Below the pieces are notes generated by a model that searched no databases, was not told where the DNA came from, and saw only the letters and a list, made by a program, of their open reading frames with translations. A program made the translations under genes and the position numbers. Shown here one piece after another: positions 26,544 through 34,643 of a stretch of DNA of 35,539 nucleotides. Source of the stretch: Anseongella ginsenosidimutans (GTDB lineage: Bacteria; Bacteroidota; Bacteroidia; Sphingobacteriales; Sphingobacteriaceae); NCBI GenBank assembly GCA_029268045.1, contig JAJUHF010000017.1, positions 1 to 35,539 on the forward strand, read 5' to 3'. How positions within the stretch are numbered: position 1 is the stretch's first letter; each line of letters begins with the position of its first letter.

Positions 26544-26885
26544 ATGGCAACAACGACGTTACCGATAAACTTTACCCCAGGCGCACTGAAAGAGCTTAAA
26601 AGCCTGCTCCAGGAACAACAACTCGATTCCAGCCAGGGCATCCGCGTTGGCGTGGAAGGCGGCGGATGTTCGGGTATGAATTACGTGCTCGGTTTCGATC
26701 AGAAAAAAGACGGCGACGATGAGTTCGAAATAGACGGCATCCGCGTTTTCCTGAACAAAGCACATGCCCTGTACCTATCGGGAATGGAAATTGATTACCG
26801 GGAAGGCCTCGACAACAGGGGATTCACTTTCAATAATCCCAATGCGTCGAGCACCTGCGGCTGCGGAAGCTCATTCGCGGTGTAA
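26544..26885 (+). CDS. A-type iron-sulfur cluster carrier (IscA/SufA/ErpA family)
   Basis: Protein of 113 residues. The three conserved cysteines that hold an iron-sulfur cluster are Cys42 (GGGCSGMNY), Cys105 and Cys107 (STCGCGSSF). The protein accepts clusters from the scaffold and delivers them to target enzymes in the cytoplasm. It cannot be told from this sequence alone whether it is the ErpA, IscA or SufA role. No suf or isc genes are next to it. Confidence 0.92.
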   Translation: MATTTLPINFTPGALKELKSLLQEQQLDSSQGIRVGVEGGGCSGMNYVLGFDQKKDGDDEFEIDGIRVFLNKAHALYLSGMEIDYREGLDNRGFTFNNPNASSTCGCGSSFAV

Positions 26886-26945
26886 TTTACTTCCGGAACT
26901 GCTTGAATTTTTACTACATTTACCACACATTCAGGCATCCGGCAC

Positions 26946-28178
26946 ATGATCTATTCCGAAGACATTAAAGTTGGCTTTCAATCCATCGGAGCAAACAGGC
27001 TGCGCAGTATCCTTACTGCGTTGATCATTGCCATCGGAATTACCGCCCTGGTGGGCATTCTTACGGTCATCGATGGGGTAAAGAAAAACATCAACGAAGA
27101 GTTTGCCTCCATGGGTGCCAACTCCTTCACCATCCGCAACCGCGGATTCAACCTCCGCATTGGGGAAGGGGGAAAACGGCCCAAACCGTATCCGCCCATC
27201 CGATACGAGGAAGCAATGGCATTCAAAGAACGATATGAGTTTTCCGAGATCGTATCGGTATCCAACAACATCTCCGGCGGGGCCACCGTGAAATACGAGG
27301 GTGCCCAGACCGACCCCAATGTCCGCGTGATAGGCGGAGACGAAGACTGGGCCATCGCCTCGGGTTATGAAATAGCCCTTGGCCGGAATTTTTCAATCAA
27401 TGAACTCCGGTATGGCAATAGTGTAACCATCATTGGCGATGAAGTCAAGCGCCGGGTATTCGGCAATGCCAATCCCATCAACCAGGTAATCGCCATTGGC
27501 AACCACCGTTTTAAGGTGATTGGCGTATTTAAGGGAAAAGGAGATGCATTCATTGGGCCCGGAGACCGCTTCTGTCTCATTCCGATCTCGAAGGCCAAGC
27601 AATTGGACGGGAGTGAAAACACCAGTTATACCATTACCGTTATGGCGAACAACCCGCAAACGGTAGACGGCACGATCGGCGAAGCCAAAGGGCTGCTGCG
27701 GAGCATCCGCAAGGTAAGCACTCGTGAGCCCGATAACTTTGAAATTACCAAAAGCGATGCTTTTGCCACCACCATGATTGAAAACCTGCGGATCATCAAC
27801 ATGGCCACAACCGCCATCGGCGGGATCACCCTGTTTGGCGCGGCCATCGCGCTGATGAACATCATGCTGGTATCGGTTACCGAACGAACGCGGGAAATCG
27901 GTGTACGGAAATCCATTGGAGCCACATCGGCGGTAATCCGGCGGCAGTTCCTGATTGAAGCCATCATCATTTGCATCATGGGCGGGGTGGCCGGCGTGAT
28001 GCTTGGCCTTGCCGTGGGCAACGGCCTTTCAATACTCATCGGCGGCACGTTTGTCATTCCCTGGTGGCCCATCTTGATGGGAATCCTGCTTTGCGTGATC
28101 GTAGGGATAGTTTCGGGGCTTTATCCAGCAGTCAAAGCGGCGCAGCTCGATCCGGTGGACGCCTTGCGATACGAATAA
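26946..28178 (+). CDS. ABC transporter permease (MacB/FtsX type)
   Basis: Inner-membrane protein of 410 residues. One membrane helix near the N-terminus (about 17-40, SILTALIIAIGITALVGILT) is followed by a periplasmic MacB core domain (about 45-265) and an FtsX domain with three helices at about 275-305, 330-355 and 370-395. The conserved EIGVRKSIGATSAVIRRQFL coupling region lies between them. Such permeases work with a separate ATPase in lipoprotein release, antimicrobial-peptide or macrolide export; no ATPase is in the window. The 60 bp before the gene hold only a weak promoter-like TACATTTA. Confidence 0.9.
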   Translation: MIYSEDIKVGFQSIGANRLRSILTALIIAIGITALVGILTVIDGVKKNINEEFASMGANSFTIRNRGFNLRIGEGGKRPKPYPPIRYEEAMAFKERYEFSEIVSVSNNISGGATVKYEGAQTDPNVRVIGGDEDWAIASGYEIALGRNFSINELRYGNSVTIIGDEVKRRVFGNANPINQVIAIGNHRFKVIGVFKGKGDAFIGPGDRFCLIPISKAKQLDGSENTSYTITVMANNPQTVDGTIGEAKGLLRSIRKVSTREPDNFEITKSDAFATTMIENLRIINMATTAIGGITLFGAAIALMNIMLVSVTERTREIGVRKSIGATSAVIRRQFLIEAIIICIMGGVAGVMLGLAVGNGLSILIGGTFVIPWWPILMGILLCVIVGIVSGLYPAVKAAQLDPVDALRYE

Positions 28179-28216
28179 ACAGCGCTGCGGATCAGGTCAG
28201 GATCCCAGGCGCTGTT
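28178..28216. terminator. Possible hairpin between convergent permease and galE genes
   Basis: AACAGCGC (28178-28185) and GCGCTGTT (28209-28216) form an 8-bp stem with a 23-nt loop spanning the convergent ends. Only a short TTTATT follows on the minus strand, so termination would be inefficient. It could serve both genes. Confidence 0.3.
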
Positions 28217-29213
28217 CCCATTTCCAGGCCGAGGCAACCATCTCGTCCAGTCCCAGTTCTGCCTTCCACCCCAATTCGTTGTTGGAAAGGCTGGTGTCGG
28301 CATACACTTTCTCAATGTCCCCGGCGCGGCGGGGTCCGATCACGTAATTCAGCTTCACTCCATTTACCCGCTCAAAGGCCCGGATCACTTCCAGTACCGA
28401 GTATCCCCGTCCCGTTCCGAGGTTAAAGAACTCGATGGATTTCTTATTGTCGCCCGCGATCAGCCGCTCGCAGGCTTTGACATGCGCCTTGGCCAGATCC
28501 ACCACATGGATGTAATCCCGGACGCCCGAACCATCCGGCGTATTGTAATCGTCTCCGAATACGGTCAGTTTCTCTCGTTTGCCGATGGCGGTCTGGGTGA
28601 TAAAAGGCATCAGATTATTCGGTACCCCGCGGGGCAGTTCGCCGATCAACGCGCTTTCATGCGCCCCCACCGGATTGAAGTACCGCAAGGAGATGGCTTG
28701 CAATTCCGTGGCGGCCGCCACATTGCGAAGAATGTCTTCACACATCTGCTTCGTATTGCCGTAAGGAGATTCGGCCTGCTTGATCGGCGCCGACTCCGAA
28801 ACAGGAAGCTCATCGGGTTGCCCGTACACGGTGCAGGAGGAAGAAAAAACAAAGAAAGGCACGTTGGCGGCGAGCATGCATTCCAGCAGGTTGATGGTTG
28901 AATCCAGGTTGTTCCCATAATAGGCAAGCGGTTTCATTACCGACTCGCCCACCGCTTTGAATGCAGCAAAATGAATCACCGCGGAAATGTCCGGATGATC
29001 GGTGAAAATTCCCTGAACGGCCGTCCGGTTGCGGACATCTTCCTGATAAAATGGAGGCCGTTTCCCGGTGATCTGCTCGATCCCATCCAGCACGGCGGCC
29101 TCGGAATTGCTCAGGTTATCGATGATCACCGCCTCATGGCCGGCATTCAGCAGTTCAACCACCGTGTGGGAACCAATGTATCCGGTTCCTCCTGTAACAA
29201 GTATTTTTGACAT
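28197..29213 (-). CDS. galE: UDP-glucose 4-epimerase
   Basis: Short-chain dehydrogenase of 338 residues interconverting UDP-glucose and UDP-galactose (or the N-acetyl forms). NAD-binding GGTGYIG at 8-14, catalytic SSCTVYG with Ser125 or Ser126, and YGNTK with Tyr151 and Lys155. Length and the VIHFAAFKAVGESV segment favour GalE over other epimerases. It is the last gene of the ugd-uxs-galE operon (4-bp gap). Confidence 0.93.
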   Translation of the reverse strand: MSKILVTGGTGYIGSHTVVELLNAGHEAVIIDNLSNSEAAVLDGIEQITGKRPPFYQEDVRNRTAVQGIFTDHPDISAVIHFAAFKAVGESVMKPLAYYGNNLDSTINLLECMLAANVPFFVFSSSCTVYGQPDELPVSESAPIKQAESPYGNTKQMCEDILRNVAAATELQAISLRYFNPVGAHESALIGELPRGVPNNLMPFITQTAIGKREKLTVFGDDYNTPDGSGVRDYIHVVDLAKAHVKACERLIAGDNKKSIEFFNLGTGRGYSVLEVIRAFERVNGVKLNYVIGPRRAGDIEKVYADTSLSNNELGWKAELGLDEMVASAWKWEQRLGS

Positions 29214-29217
29214 ATGC

Positions 29218-30201
29218 TTATCGAATGTATTCCGAAAAATCCTTCGGCGTAATATCCACTTCGGGCAGCGATTTAAAATATTCGTAGGTAATCTTCAGCC
29301 CCTCCTCCCGGCTCACACGCGGTTCCCAGCCCAGCAGTTCCCGCGCCCGGGTAATATCCGGCTGCCTCTGTTTCGGGTCATCCGCAGGCAGCGGTTTATA
29401 AATGATTTTCCGGTTGGAACCGGTTAGGCGGAGAATCTCCTCAGCAAACTCGTTGATGGTAATTTCCCCCGGGTTCCCGATATTGACCGGATAAACGTAA
29501 TCACTGAAAAGCAAACGGTAGATGCCTTCCACCAGATCGTCCACATAACAGAAGGAACGGGTCTGGCTGCCGTCCCCGAAAGCAGTCAGGTCCTCACCCC
29601 GGATCGCCTGCCCGATGAAGGTAGGCAGAACCCGGCCGTCATTCAGCCTCATGCGCGGACCGTAGGTATTGAAGATTCGCACGATGCGGGTATCCACCTT
29701 ATGATAGGTATGATAGGCCATGGTCATCGCTTCCTGAAACCGCTTGGCCTCATCGTACACGCCACGCGGACCCACCGGGTTTACGTTCCCCCAATAGTCC
29801 TCGTGTTGCGGATGAACCAGCGGATCTCCGTACACCTCGCTGGTGGATGCCACCAAGATGCGGGCTTTCTTGGCCCGGGCCAGTCCCAGCAGGTTATGTG
29901 TGCCAAGCGATCCCACTTTGAGGGTTTGGATCGGGATTTTCAGATAGTCAATGGGACTTGCCGGCGAGGCAAAATGAAGGATGTAATCCAGGTTCCCCGA
30001 CACGTGCACGAATTTTGATACATCGTGGTGGTAGAACTCAAAATTCTCCAGTCCGAACAGCTGCTCGATATTCCGCAGCGATCCGGTAATGAGGTTGTCC
30101 ATTCCAACCACTCGAAAACCTTCCTTGATAAAGCGATCGCAAAGGTGAGACCCCAGAAAGCCCGCGGCCCCCGTGATCAATACACGTTTATCCCCATTCA
30201 T
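29218..30201 (-). CDS. UDP-glucuronate decarboxylase (UDP-xylose synthase)
   Basis: Extended short-chain dehydrogenase of 327 residues from the ATG at 30201; a TTG ten codons upstream would overlap the ugd stop by four bases. NAD-binding GAAGFLG is at 11-17. The signatures [13 protein letters not shown] (about 120-132) and [14 protein letters not shown] (Tyr149, Lys153) are diagnostic for UDP-xylose synthase, which decarboxylates UDP-glucuronate to UDP-xylose. It directly follows ugd, which makes its substrate. The residues fit the decarboxylase and not the ArnA-type or dTDP-glucose dehydratase enzymes. Confidence 0.93.
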   Translation of the reverse strand: MNGDKRVLITGAAGFLGSHLCDRFIKEGFRVVGMDNLITGSLRNIEQLFGLENFEFYHHDVSKFVHVSGNLDYILHFASPASPIDYLKIPIQTLKVGSLGTHNLLGLARAKKARILVASTSEVYGDPLVHPQHEDYWGNVNPVGPRGVYDEAKRFQEAMTMAYHTYHKVDTRIVRIFNTYGPRMRLNDGRVLPTFIGQAIRGEDLTAFGDGSQTRSFCYVDDLVEGIYRLLFSDYVYPVNIGNPGEITINEFAEEILRLTGSNRKIIYKPLPADDPKQRQPDITRARELLGWEPRVSREEGLKITYEYFKSLPEVDITPKDFSEYIR

Positions 30202-30227
30202 ATTTAATTGAATTACGTTCCGTCTGT

Positions 30228-31547
30228 TCAACTCCGGCCATCGGCGAGTCGGCGGCCGATGCTCCAGTAATAATACCCCTGCGCTTCCATCCTTTCGGGA
30301 TCATAAAGATTCCGGCCATCAAAAATAATTTTCTCTTTCAGCGAAGCGGCCATGGCTTCAAAATCCGGAGCGCGGAAAACAGGCCATTCCGTAAGGATCG
30401 CCAGCGCATCCGCGCCCAGAATGGCTTCGTACTGATCGGCCCCGTAAATCAGTTTATCACCAAAGACCGAGCGGATGTTCTGCATCGCTTCGGGGTCGTA
30501 CACAACCACCGTCACGCCTTCCCGCAGCAATTCAGCGATCACGTAAATGGAAGGCGCCTCCCGGATATCATCCGTTTCGGGTTTGAACGAAAGGCCCCAA
30601 ACGGCGATCCGTTTGCCGTGCAGCTGACCGTTGTAAAACCGGCGGATCGCACGGACAAAATGACTCCGCTGAAACGCATTCACCTCCATCACCGCTTCCA
30701 GGATCTTGAACTGGTAATCGCACTCCACGGCAGAACGGGCCAGCGCTTTGACATCTTTCGGAAAGCAGCTACCGCCGAACCCCACCCCCGGGAACAGAAA
30801 ACGCTTTCCGATGCGGGGGTCCGAACCCATTCCCAGCCGCACCATATCCACGTTGGCATCAAGCCGTTCACACAGGTGGGCGATCTCGTTCATGAACGAG
30901 ATCTTGGTTGCCAGGAAGGAGTTGGCCGCGTATTTGGTCAATTCAGCCGAACGCACATCCATGAAAATGACGGGGTTCCCCTGCCGTACGTAAGGAGCAT
31001 ACAACTCCGCCATGATATTCCGCGCTTTTTCAGAGGCAGATCCGATCACGATCCGGTCCGGCCGCATGAAATCATCCACCGCCACCCCTTCCCGGAGAAA
31101 TTCCGGATTGGAAACCACATCGAATTCCACGTCGGTATGCCGGGCAATGATTTCCTGAACTTTGTCAGCCGTCCCCACCGGAACCGTGCTTTTATCGACA
31201 ATGATGGTGTAATCCGCCAGCAACTTGCCGATATCCGCCGCCGCTTTCAACACATAGGAAAGATCGGCCGATCCATCCTCCCCCGGCGGGGTAGGCAAGG
31301 CCAAAAAGATGATCGAGGCATCTTTGATGCCTTCTTCAAGATTGGAAGTAAAGCTTAGTCTTTTATGCGCAATGTTGCGGTAAAACAACGCATCCAGGCC
31401 CGGCTCGTAGATGGGAATGATACCCTGGTTCAGCTTTTCCACCTTCTCCAGGTCAATATCGATGCACGTTACTTTATTGCCGGTTTCCGCCAGGCAGGTT
31501 CCCGTTACCAGCCCCACATAGCCCGTGCCCACTACTGCAATATTCAT
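30228..31547 (-). CDS. ugd: UDP-glucose 6-dehydrogenase
   Basis: NAD-dependent enzyme of 439 residues from the ATG at 31547 ([16 protein letters not shown]); an upstream GTG at 31586 would add a non-conserved peptide. It oxidises UDP-glucose twice to UDP-glucuronate. The Rossmann motif GTGYVG is at 7-12, the catalytic cysteine is Cys261 ([10 protein letters not shown]), and the C-terminal UDP-binding domain has [16 protein letters not shown]. It is first in the operon with UDP-xylose synthase and galE, giving the precursors UDP-GlcA, UDP-Xyl and UDP-Gal for a surface polymer. Confidence 0.96.
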   Translation of the reverse strand: MNIAVVGTGYVGLVTGTCLAETGNKVTCIDIDLEKVEKLNQGIIPIYEPGLDALFYRNIAHKRLSFTSNLEEGIKDASIIFLALPTPPGEDGSADLSYVLKAAADIGKLLADYTIIVDKSTVPVGTADKVQEIIARHTDVEFDVVSNPEFLREGVAVDDFMRPDRIVIGSASEKARNIMAELYAPYVRQGNPVIFMDVRSAELTKYAANSFLATKISFMNEIAHLCERLDANVDMVRLGMGSDPRIGKRFLFPGVGFGGSCFPKDVKALARSAVECDYQFKILEAVMEVNAFQRSHFVRAIRRFYNGQLHGKRIAVWGLSFKPETDDIREAPSIYVIAELLREGVTVVVYDPEAMQNIRSVFGDKLIYGADQYEAILGADALAILTEWPVFRAPDFEAMAASLKEKIIFDGRNLYDPERMEAQGYYYWSIGRRLADGRS

Positions 31548-31577
31548 GGTTGCTAATATAAGAACTAAGCGGGTATT

Positions 31578-31607
31578 CAAATACACTCCGGACTGAAAAA
31601 GTGGAAA
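31578..31607 (-). promoter_or_regulatory. Candidate promoter of the ugd-uxs-galE operon
   Basis: On the minus strand TTTC (31607-31604) and TGTATTTG (31585-31578) are separated by 18 bp; each differs by one base from the consensus TTTG / TAnnTTTG. The leader would be about 24 nt. It lies in a 92-bp divergent region with the first Stealth gene. Confidence 0.4.
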
Positions 31608-31625
31608 CAGGTGCGATATTTATCC

Positions 31626-31633
31626 TACTTTTG
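31626..31633 (+). promoter_or_regulatory. Candidate -7 box of the first Stealth gene
   Basis: TACTTTTG ends only 6 bp before the start codon at 31640. If used, transcription begins at or next to the A of the ATG, i.e. a leaderless or nearly leaderless mRNA. No -33 TTTG is at the right distance. Confidence 0.4.
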
Positions 31634-31639
31634 TAGCAC

Positions 31640-32587
31640 ATGAACAGGCCGCAATTGCAAGTTGACTTAATCTATCTGTGGGTGGACGGCAGCGATCCCG
31701 AATGGCAAGCCAGGAAACGCCAGTTCACCGGCTTGGTTGCTGACAATTCAGAGACCAATAACAAGGGACGCTATATCAGCAACGACGAATTGAAATACGC
31801 GCTGCGTTCGGCAGAAAAGCACGCTCCCTGGATCCGGCGCATATACATCGTGACCGATGATCAGTGTCCCGTATGGCTTGATACCAGCCATCCCCGGATC
31901 CAGATCGTGGATCACCGCGAGATCATGCCACCCGAAATACTGCCCTGCTTTAATTCCAGCGTGATCGAGTATTTCCTCCACCGGATCCCCGGCTTATCGG
32001 CGCATTTTTTGCTGGCTAATGACGACATGTTCTTTAATGCGGAATTGTCGCCGGACTTTTTCTTTGCCGCCGACGGATATCCCATTGTCCGGCTCAAACG
32101 GAAACCCCTTGGAAAATGGCACCATCGACTGAAGGCGCTGGCAGGGAAAAAACTGGGACAATACGCACAGAAAGTAGTGGATGCCACGTTACTGGTAGAG
32201 AAAAAATTTGGAAAATACTACCCGGGGGTGCCGCATCACAACATTGACGCGTACCTGAAAGAAGATTATCGTACGGCTGTGGAAGAGGTGTTCAACGAGC
32301 AGATAAAGAAGTCGCAGCACCATCGGGTGCGGACCTTCGGCGATATGCACCGTTCGGCTTTTTCGTATTACGCCCTGGCAATCGGTCACGGACACCTGAA
32401 ATATGTCGGCAGACGCGAAGCCAGCCGGATCCTGGTGTACAAACACGATTTCATGAACTACCTGCGCCGGTACCAGCCCGCGCTGTTCTGCCTGAATGAC
32501 AATCAACGGGTTACCGATGCGGACCGCCGGAAAATCCGACCTTTTCTGGAAGCCCTCTTTCCCGACAAGTCGGCCTTCGAAAAATAG
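31640..32587 (+). CDS. Stealth-family sugar-phosphate transferase (paralogue 1)
   Basis: Protein of 315 residues with the complete Stealth layout: CR1 at about 8-22 (VDLIYLWVDGSDPEW), CR2 at about 48-145 (ALRSAEKHAPWIRRIYIVTD, LPCFNSSVIEYFLHRIPGLS and NDDMFF), CR3 at about 190-245 (VPHHNIDAYLKEDY) and CR4 at the end (FCLNDNQ through FPDKSAFEK). Characterised Stealth enzymes transfer hexose-1-phosphate from a nucleotide sugar to make phosphodiester-linked capsules, or in eukaryotes tag lysosomal enzymes with GlcNAc-1-phosphate. No signal or membrane helix is visible. It is 8 bp upstream of the fucosyltransferase-like gene. The specific sugar is not predictable. Confidence 0.9.
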   Translation: MNRPQLQVDLIYLWVDGSDPEWQARKRQFTGLVADNSETNNKGRYISNDELKYALRSAEKHAPWIRRIYIVTDDQCPVWLDTSHPRIQIVDHREIMPPEILPCFNSSVIEYFLHRIPGLSAHFLLANDDMFFNAELSPDFFFAADGYPIVRLKRKPLGKWHHRLKALAGKKLGQYAQKVVDATLLVEKKFGKYYPGVPHHNIDAYLKEDYRTAVEEVFNEQIKKSQHHRVRTFGDMHRSAFSYYALAIGHGHLKYVGRREASRILVYKHDFMNYLRRYQPALFCLNDNQRVTDADRRKIRPFLEALFPDKSAFEK

Positions 32588-32595
32588 AATTTGAA

Positions 32596-33570
32596 ATGAA
32601 CAGTCGCCTGAAACGTCTGAAGAAGTCCGTAGAGCTTTTTTTCAATGCCTATTGGCTGAAAGAATATTACATGCTGCTGAAATACCACCGCTTGTCGTCA
32701 TCGGGAGCCAAGCGCGAACCCATGCTGATCTCAATCGTGGACAGCAAAAGACAAGGCAAGGGGCTCACCGACCGGTTCAAAGGGATCATCAGCGTTTACG
32801 CCCTGGCCAAGGCCGAAAACATTCCATACCGCTGCATTTTCAACCATCCGTGTCAACTGACTGATTTTCTGGTGCCCAACACCTATAACTGGATCCCGCG
32901 CCCGGGGGAGCTCGGAGAAGGAGTCGCGGAAGTCCGCATCAGATTGTTGCGGAAGCAGGAGACCATCAAACGCCTACGGAAGACGCTTCCCCTGAAAAAG
33001 CAGATGCGGGTATACGCCAATCTGGACTACCTGGACGAGATCAACGGAATTTACCAAACCGGATATCAGTGGGGCGACTTATTCCAGGAACTCTTCAAAC
33101 CAACCCCTGTCCTGGAAAGCCAGATTGCCATGCACCGGCAAAATCTGGGTAAAAAGGGATACATCGCCGGCGTGTTCCGTTTTCAGGCGCTGCTGGGTGA
33201 CTTTAAGGAATACAATTGCAGGCCATTGCCTGGGGAAGCACGCCGGCAGCTCATAGAAACCAACCGGAAGGCGCTTGAACGGCTTGCCCGCAATAGCGAA
33301 CTGCCCGTACTGGTCACTTCCGACAGCATCACCTTTCTCTCGGAAGTGCGCGAGATGGACAATGTGTACGTCATTCCGGGAAAAGTGGTGCACATCGATA
33401 ACGTGGAGGACGCCGAACGGGAGGTATACATGAAATCATTTCTTGACTTTTTCATGTTGACACACGCGCGGCATGTGTACAGCATCGGAACACCCATCAT
33501 GTACCGGTCCGATTTTCCCAAGTACGCCGCAAAGATCCATCAGGTGCCTTTCGAACGCGTCATGCTGTAA
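32596..33570 (+). CDS. Putative glycosyltransferase, fucosyltransferase/NodZ-like (paralogue 1)
   Basis: Protein of 324 residues; no named family is recognised with certainty. After an N-terminal helix (about 1-40), residues 55-63 hold KGLTDRFKG, comparable to the glycine-rich first motif of GT-B fucosyltransferases; 194-203 hold FRFQALLGDF, where families such as NodZ and POFUT have an HxRxxD-like segment; then VTSDSITFL (240-248), VVHIDN (264-269) and a C-terminal SFLDFFMLTHARHVYSIGTP region like the nucleotide-binding end of those enzymes. Fold and activity are inference. It is in one unit with a Stealth gene and its paralogue lies inverted at 34644. Confidence 0.65.
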   Translation: MNSRLKRLKKSVELFFNAYWLKEYYMLLKYHRLSSSGAKREPMLISIVDSKRQGKGLTDRFKGIISVYALAKAENIPYRCIFNHPCQLTDFLVPNTYNWIPRPGELGEGVAEVRIRLLRKQETIKRLRKTLPLKKQMRVYANLDYLDEINGIYQTGYQWGDLFQELFKPTPVLESQIAMHRQNLGKKGYIAGVFRFQALLGDFKEYNCRPLPGEARRQLIETNRKALERLARNSELPVLVTSDSITFLSEVREMDNVYVIPGKVVHIDNVEDAEREVYMKSFLDFFMLTHARHVYSIGTPIMYRSDFPKYAAKIHQVPFERVML

Positions 33571-33611
33571 TAGTTCCTCCGGCACACACCCTTCCTTCGG
33601 GATAAAATCCA

Positions 33612-33619
33612 TACTTTTG
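33612..33619 (+). promoter_or_regulatory. Candidate -7 box of the second Stealth gene
   Basis: TACTTTTG ends 18 bp before the ATG at 33638, inside a 67-bp gap after the first module. This could give the second module its own promoter. No -33 TTTG is at the right distance. Confidence 0.4.
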
Positions 33620-33637
33620 GCCTTTAAAACTGGGCAT

Positions 33638-34630
33638 ATGGACATCGACTTTGTAATTACCTGGGTAGATATGAATGATCCGGAATGGCGGAAAACCTTT
33701 GCCGCCTATTCAGGCAAAATCGACAATAAAAAAAACGAGGTGTCCGAAGCCCGTTTCAGGGACCACGGCCTGCTGAAATACTGGTTCAGAGGCGTGGAAA
33801 AATTTGCGCCCTGGGTGCGTAACGTCCATTTTGTGACCTGTGGACAGCAACCCGACTGGCTGAATACGGATCACCCCAAACTGAAACTGGTCAATCACGA
33901 AGATTATATTCCCAACCAGTTCTTGCCCTGCTTCAACTCCAGCCTGATTGAAATTTACCTGCACCGGATTCCCGGCCTGTCCGAGCACTTTGTCTATTTC
34001 AACGACGATTTTTTTATCATCAACCAGCTTCCGCAAACCCGCTTCTTTACCGGCGGCCTGCCCAATGACATCGCCGCCTTCCGGATGAACCTGGGACTTT
34101 CCCTCTGGAGCAAATGTCTGAAGAACAACATCGCAGTCATTAACCGCCGCTTTGACAAAAGGGAGGTATTCAAACGCGATCACGATAAATGGTTCCACCC
34201 CAGCTACGGCAAAAAGGCGCGCCTGACACGACTGCTGAAAAATTATGGGAAATTCGTCACCCTGCGCACGCCACACAACGCCCAGCCTTATCTGAAAACG
34301 ACCTTCGACGAAGTGTGGGATTATGCGGACGCGGAACTCACCCGCATGTCGGAAAACCGGTTCCGAAGCCCCGAGGATTACACGCAGGAACTATTCAGGA
34401 CCTGGCAGATCTGCCGCTCCAATTTTGTGCCCTACAATACGTACCAGGACACGAAAATGTTTCCGCTGGTATTCCGCTCAGCCCAGGCGATCGAAGCCAT
34501 CCGGGCGCAATCCTATAAGCTGGTCTGTGTAAACGACAGTGAGTACATTGTCAATTACGAGAAAACAATGCAGGCGGTGGAGGATGCGTTTCAATTTATT
34601 TTACCCGAAAAATCTCTTTTTGAAAAATAA
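33638..34630 (+). CDS. Stealth-family sugar-phosphate transferase (paralogue 2)
   Basis: Protein of 330 residues from the ATG at 33638. The reading frame is open further upstream, but the sequence there overlaps the previous gene and has no family similarity. CR1 is at about 3-17 (IDFVITWVDMNDPEW), CR2 at about 42-130 (FRGVEKFAPWVRNVHFVTCG, LPCFNSSLIEIYLHRIPGLS, FNDDFF), CR3 near 205-245 (LRTPHNAQPYLK), and CR4 at the end (VCVNDSEY through LPEKSLFEK). It is clearly related to paralogue 1 in CR1, CR2 and CR4 but divergent elsewhere, so a different donor or acceptor is likely. It is convergent with the last gene. Confidence 0.88.
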   Translation: MDIDFVITWVDMNDPEWRKTFAAYSGKIDNKKNEVSEARFRDHGLLKYWFRGVEKFAPWVRNVHFVTCGQQPDWLNTDHPKLKLVNHEDYIPNQFLPCFNSSLIEIYLHRIPGLSEHFVYFNDDFFIINQLPQTRFFTGGLPNDIAAFRMNLGLSLWSKCLKNNIAVINRRFDKREVFKRDHDKWFHPSYGKKARLTRLLKNYGKFVTLRTPHNAQPYLKTTFDEVWDYADAELTRMSENRFRSPEDYTQELFRTWQICRSNFVPYNTYQDTKMFPLVFRSAQAIEAIRAQSYKLVCVNDSEYIVNYEKTMQAVEDAFQFILPEKSLFEK

Positions 34631-34643
34631 GCGCCCGGCGGGA

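Noticed and set aside
31548-31586. Longer ugd protein starting at a GTG
   Set aside because: The Rossmann motif begins immediately after the ATG at 31547, and the extension overlaps the candidate promoter.
33473-33637. N-terminal extension of the second Stealth protein
   Set aside because: The frame is open, but it overlaps the end of the previous gene, is cysteine- and serine-rich, and is unlike the family, whose CR1 begins at the chosen ATG.
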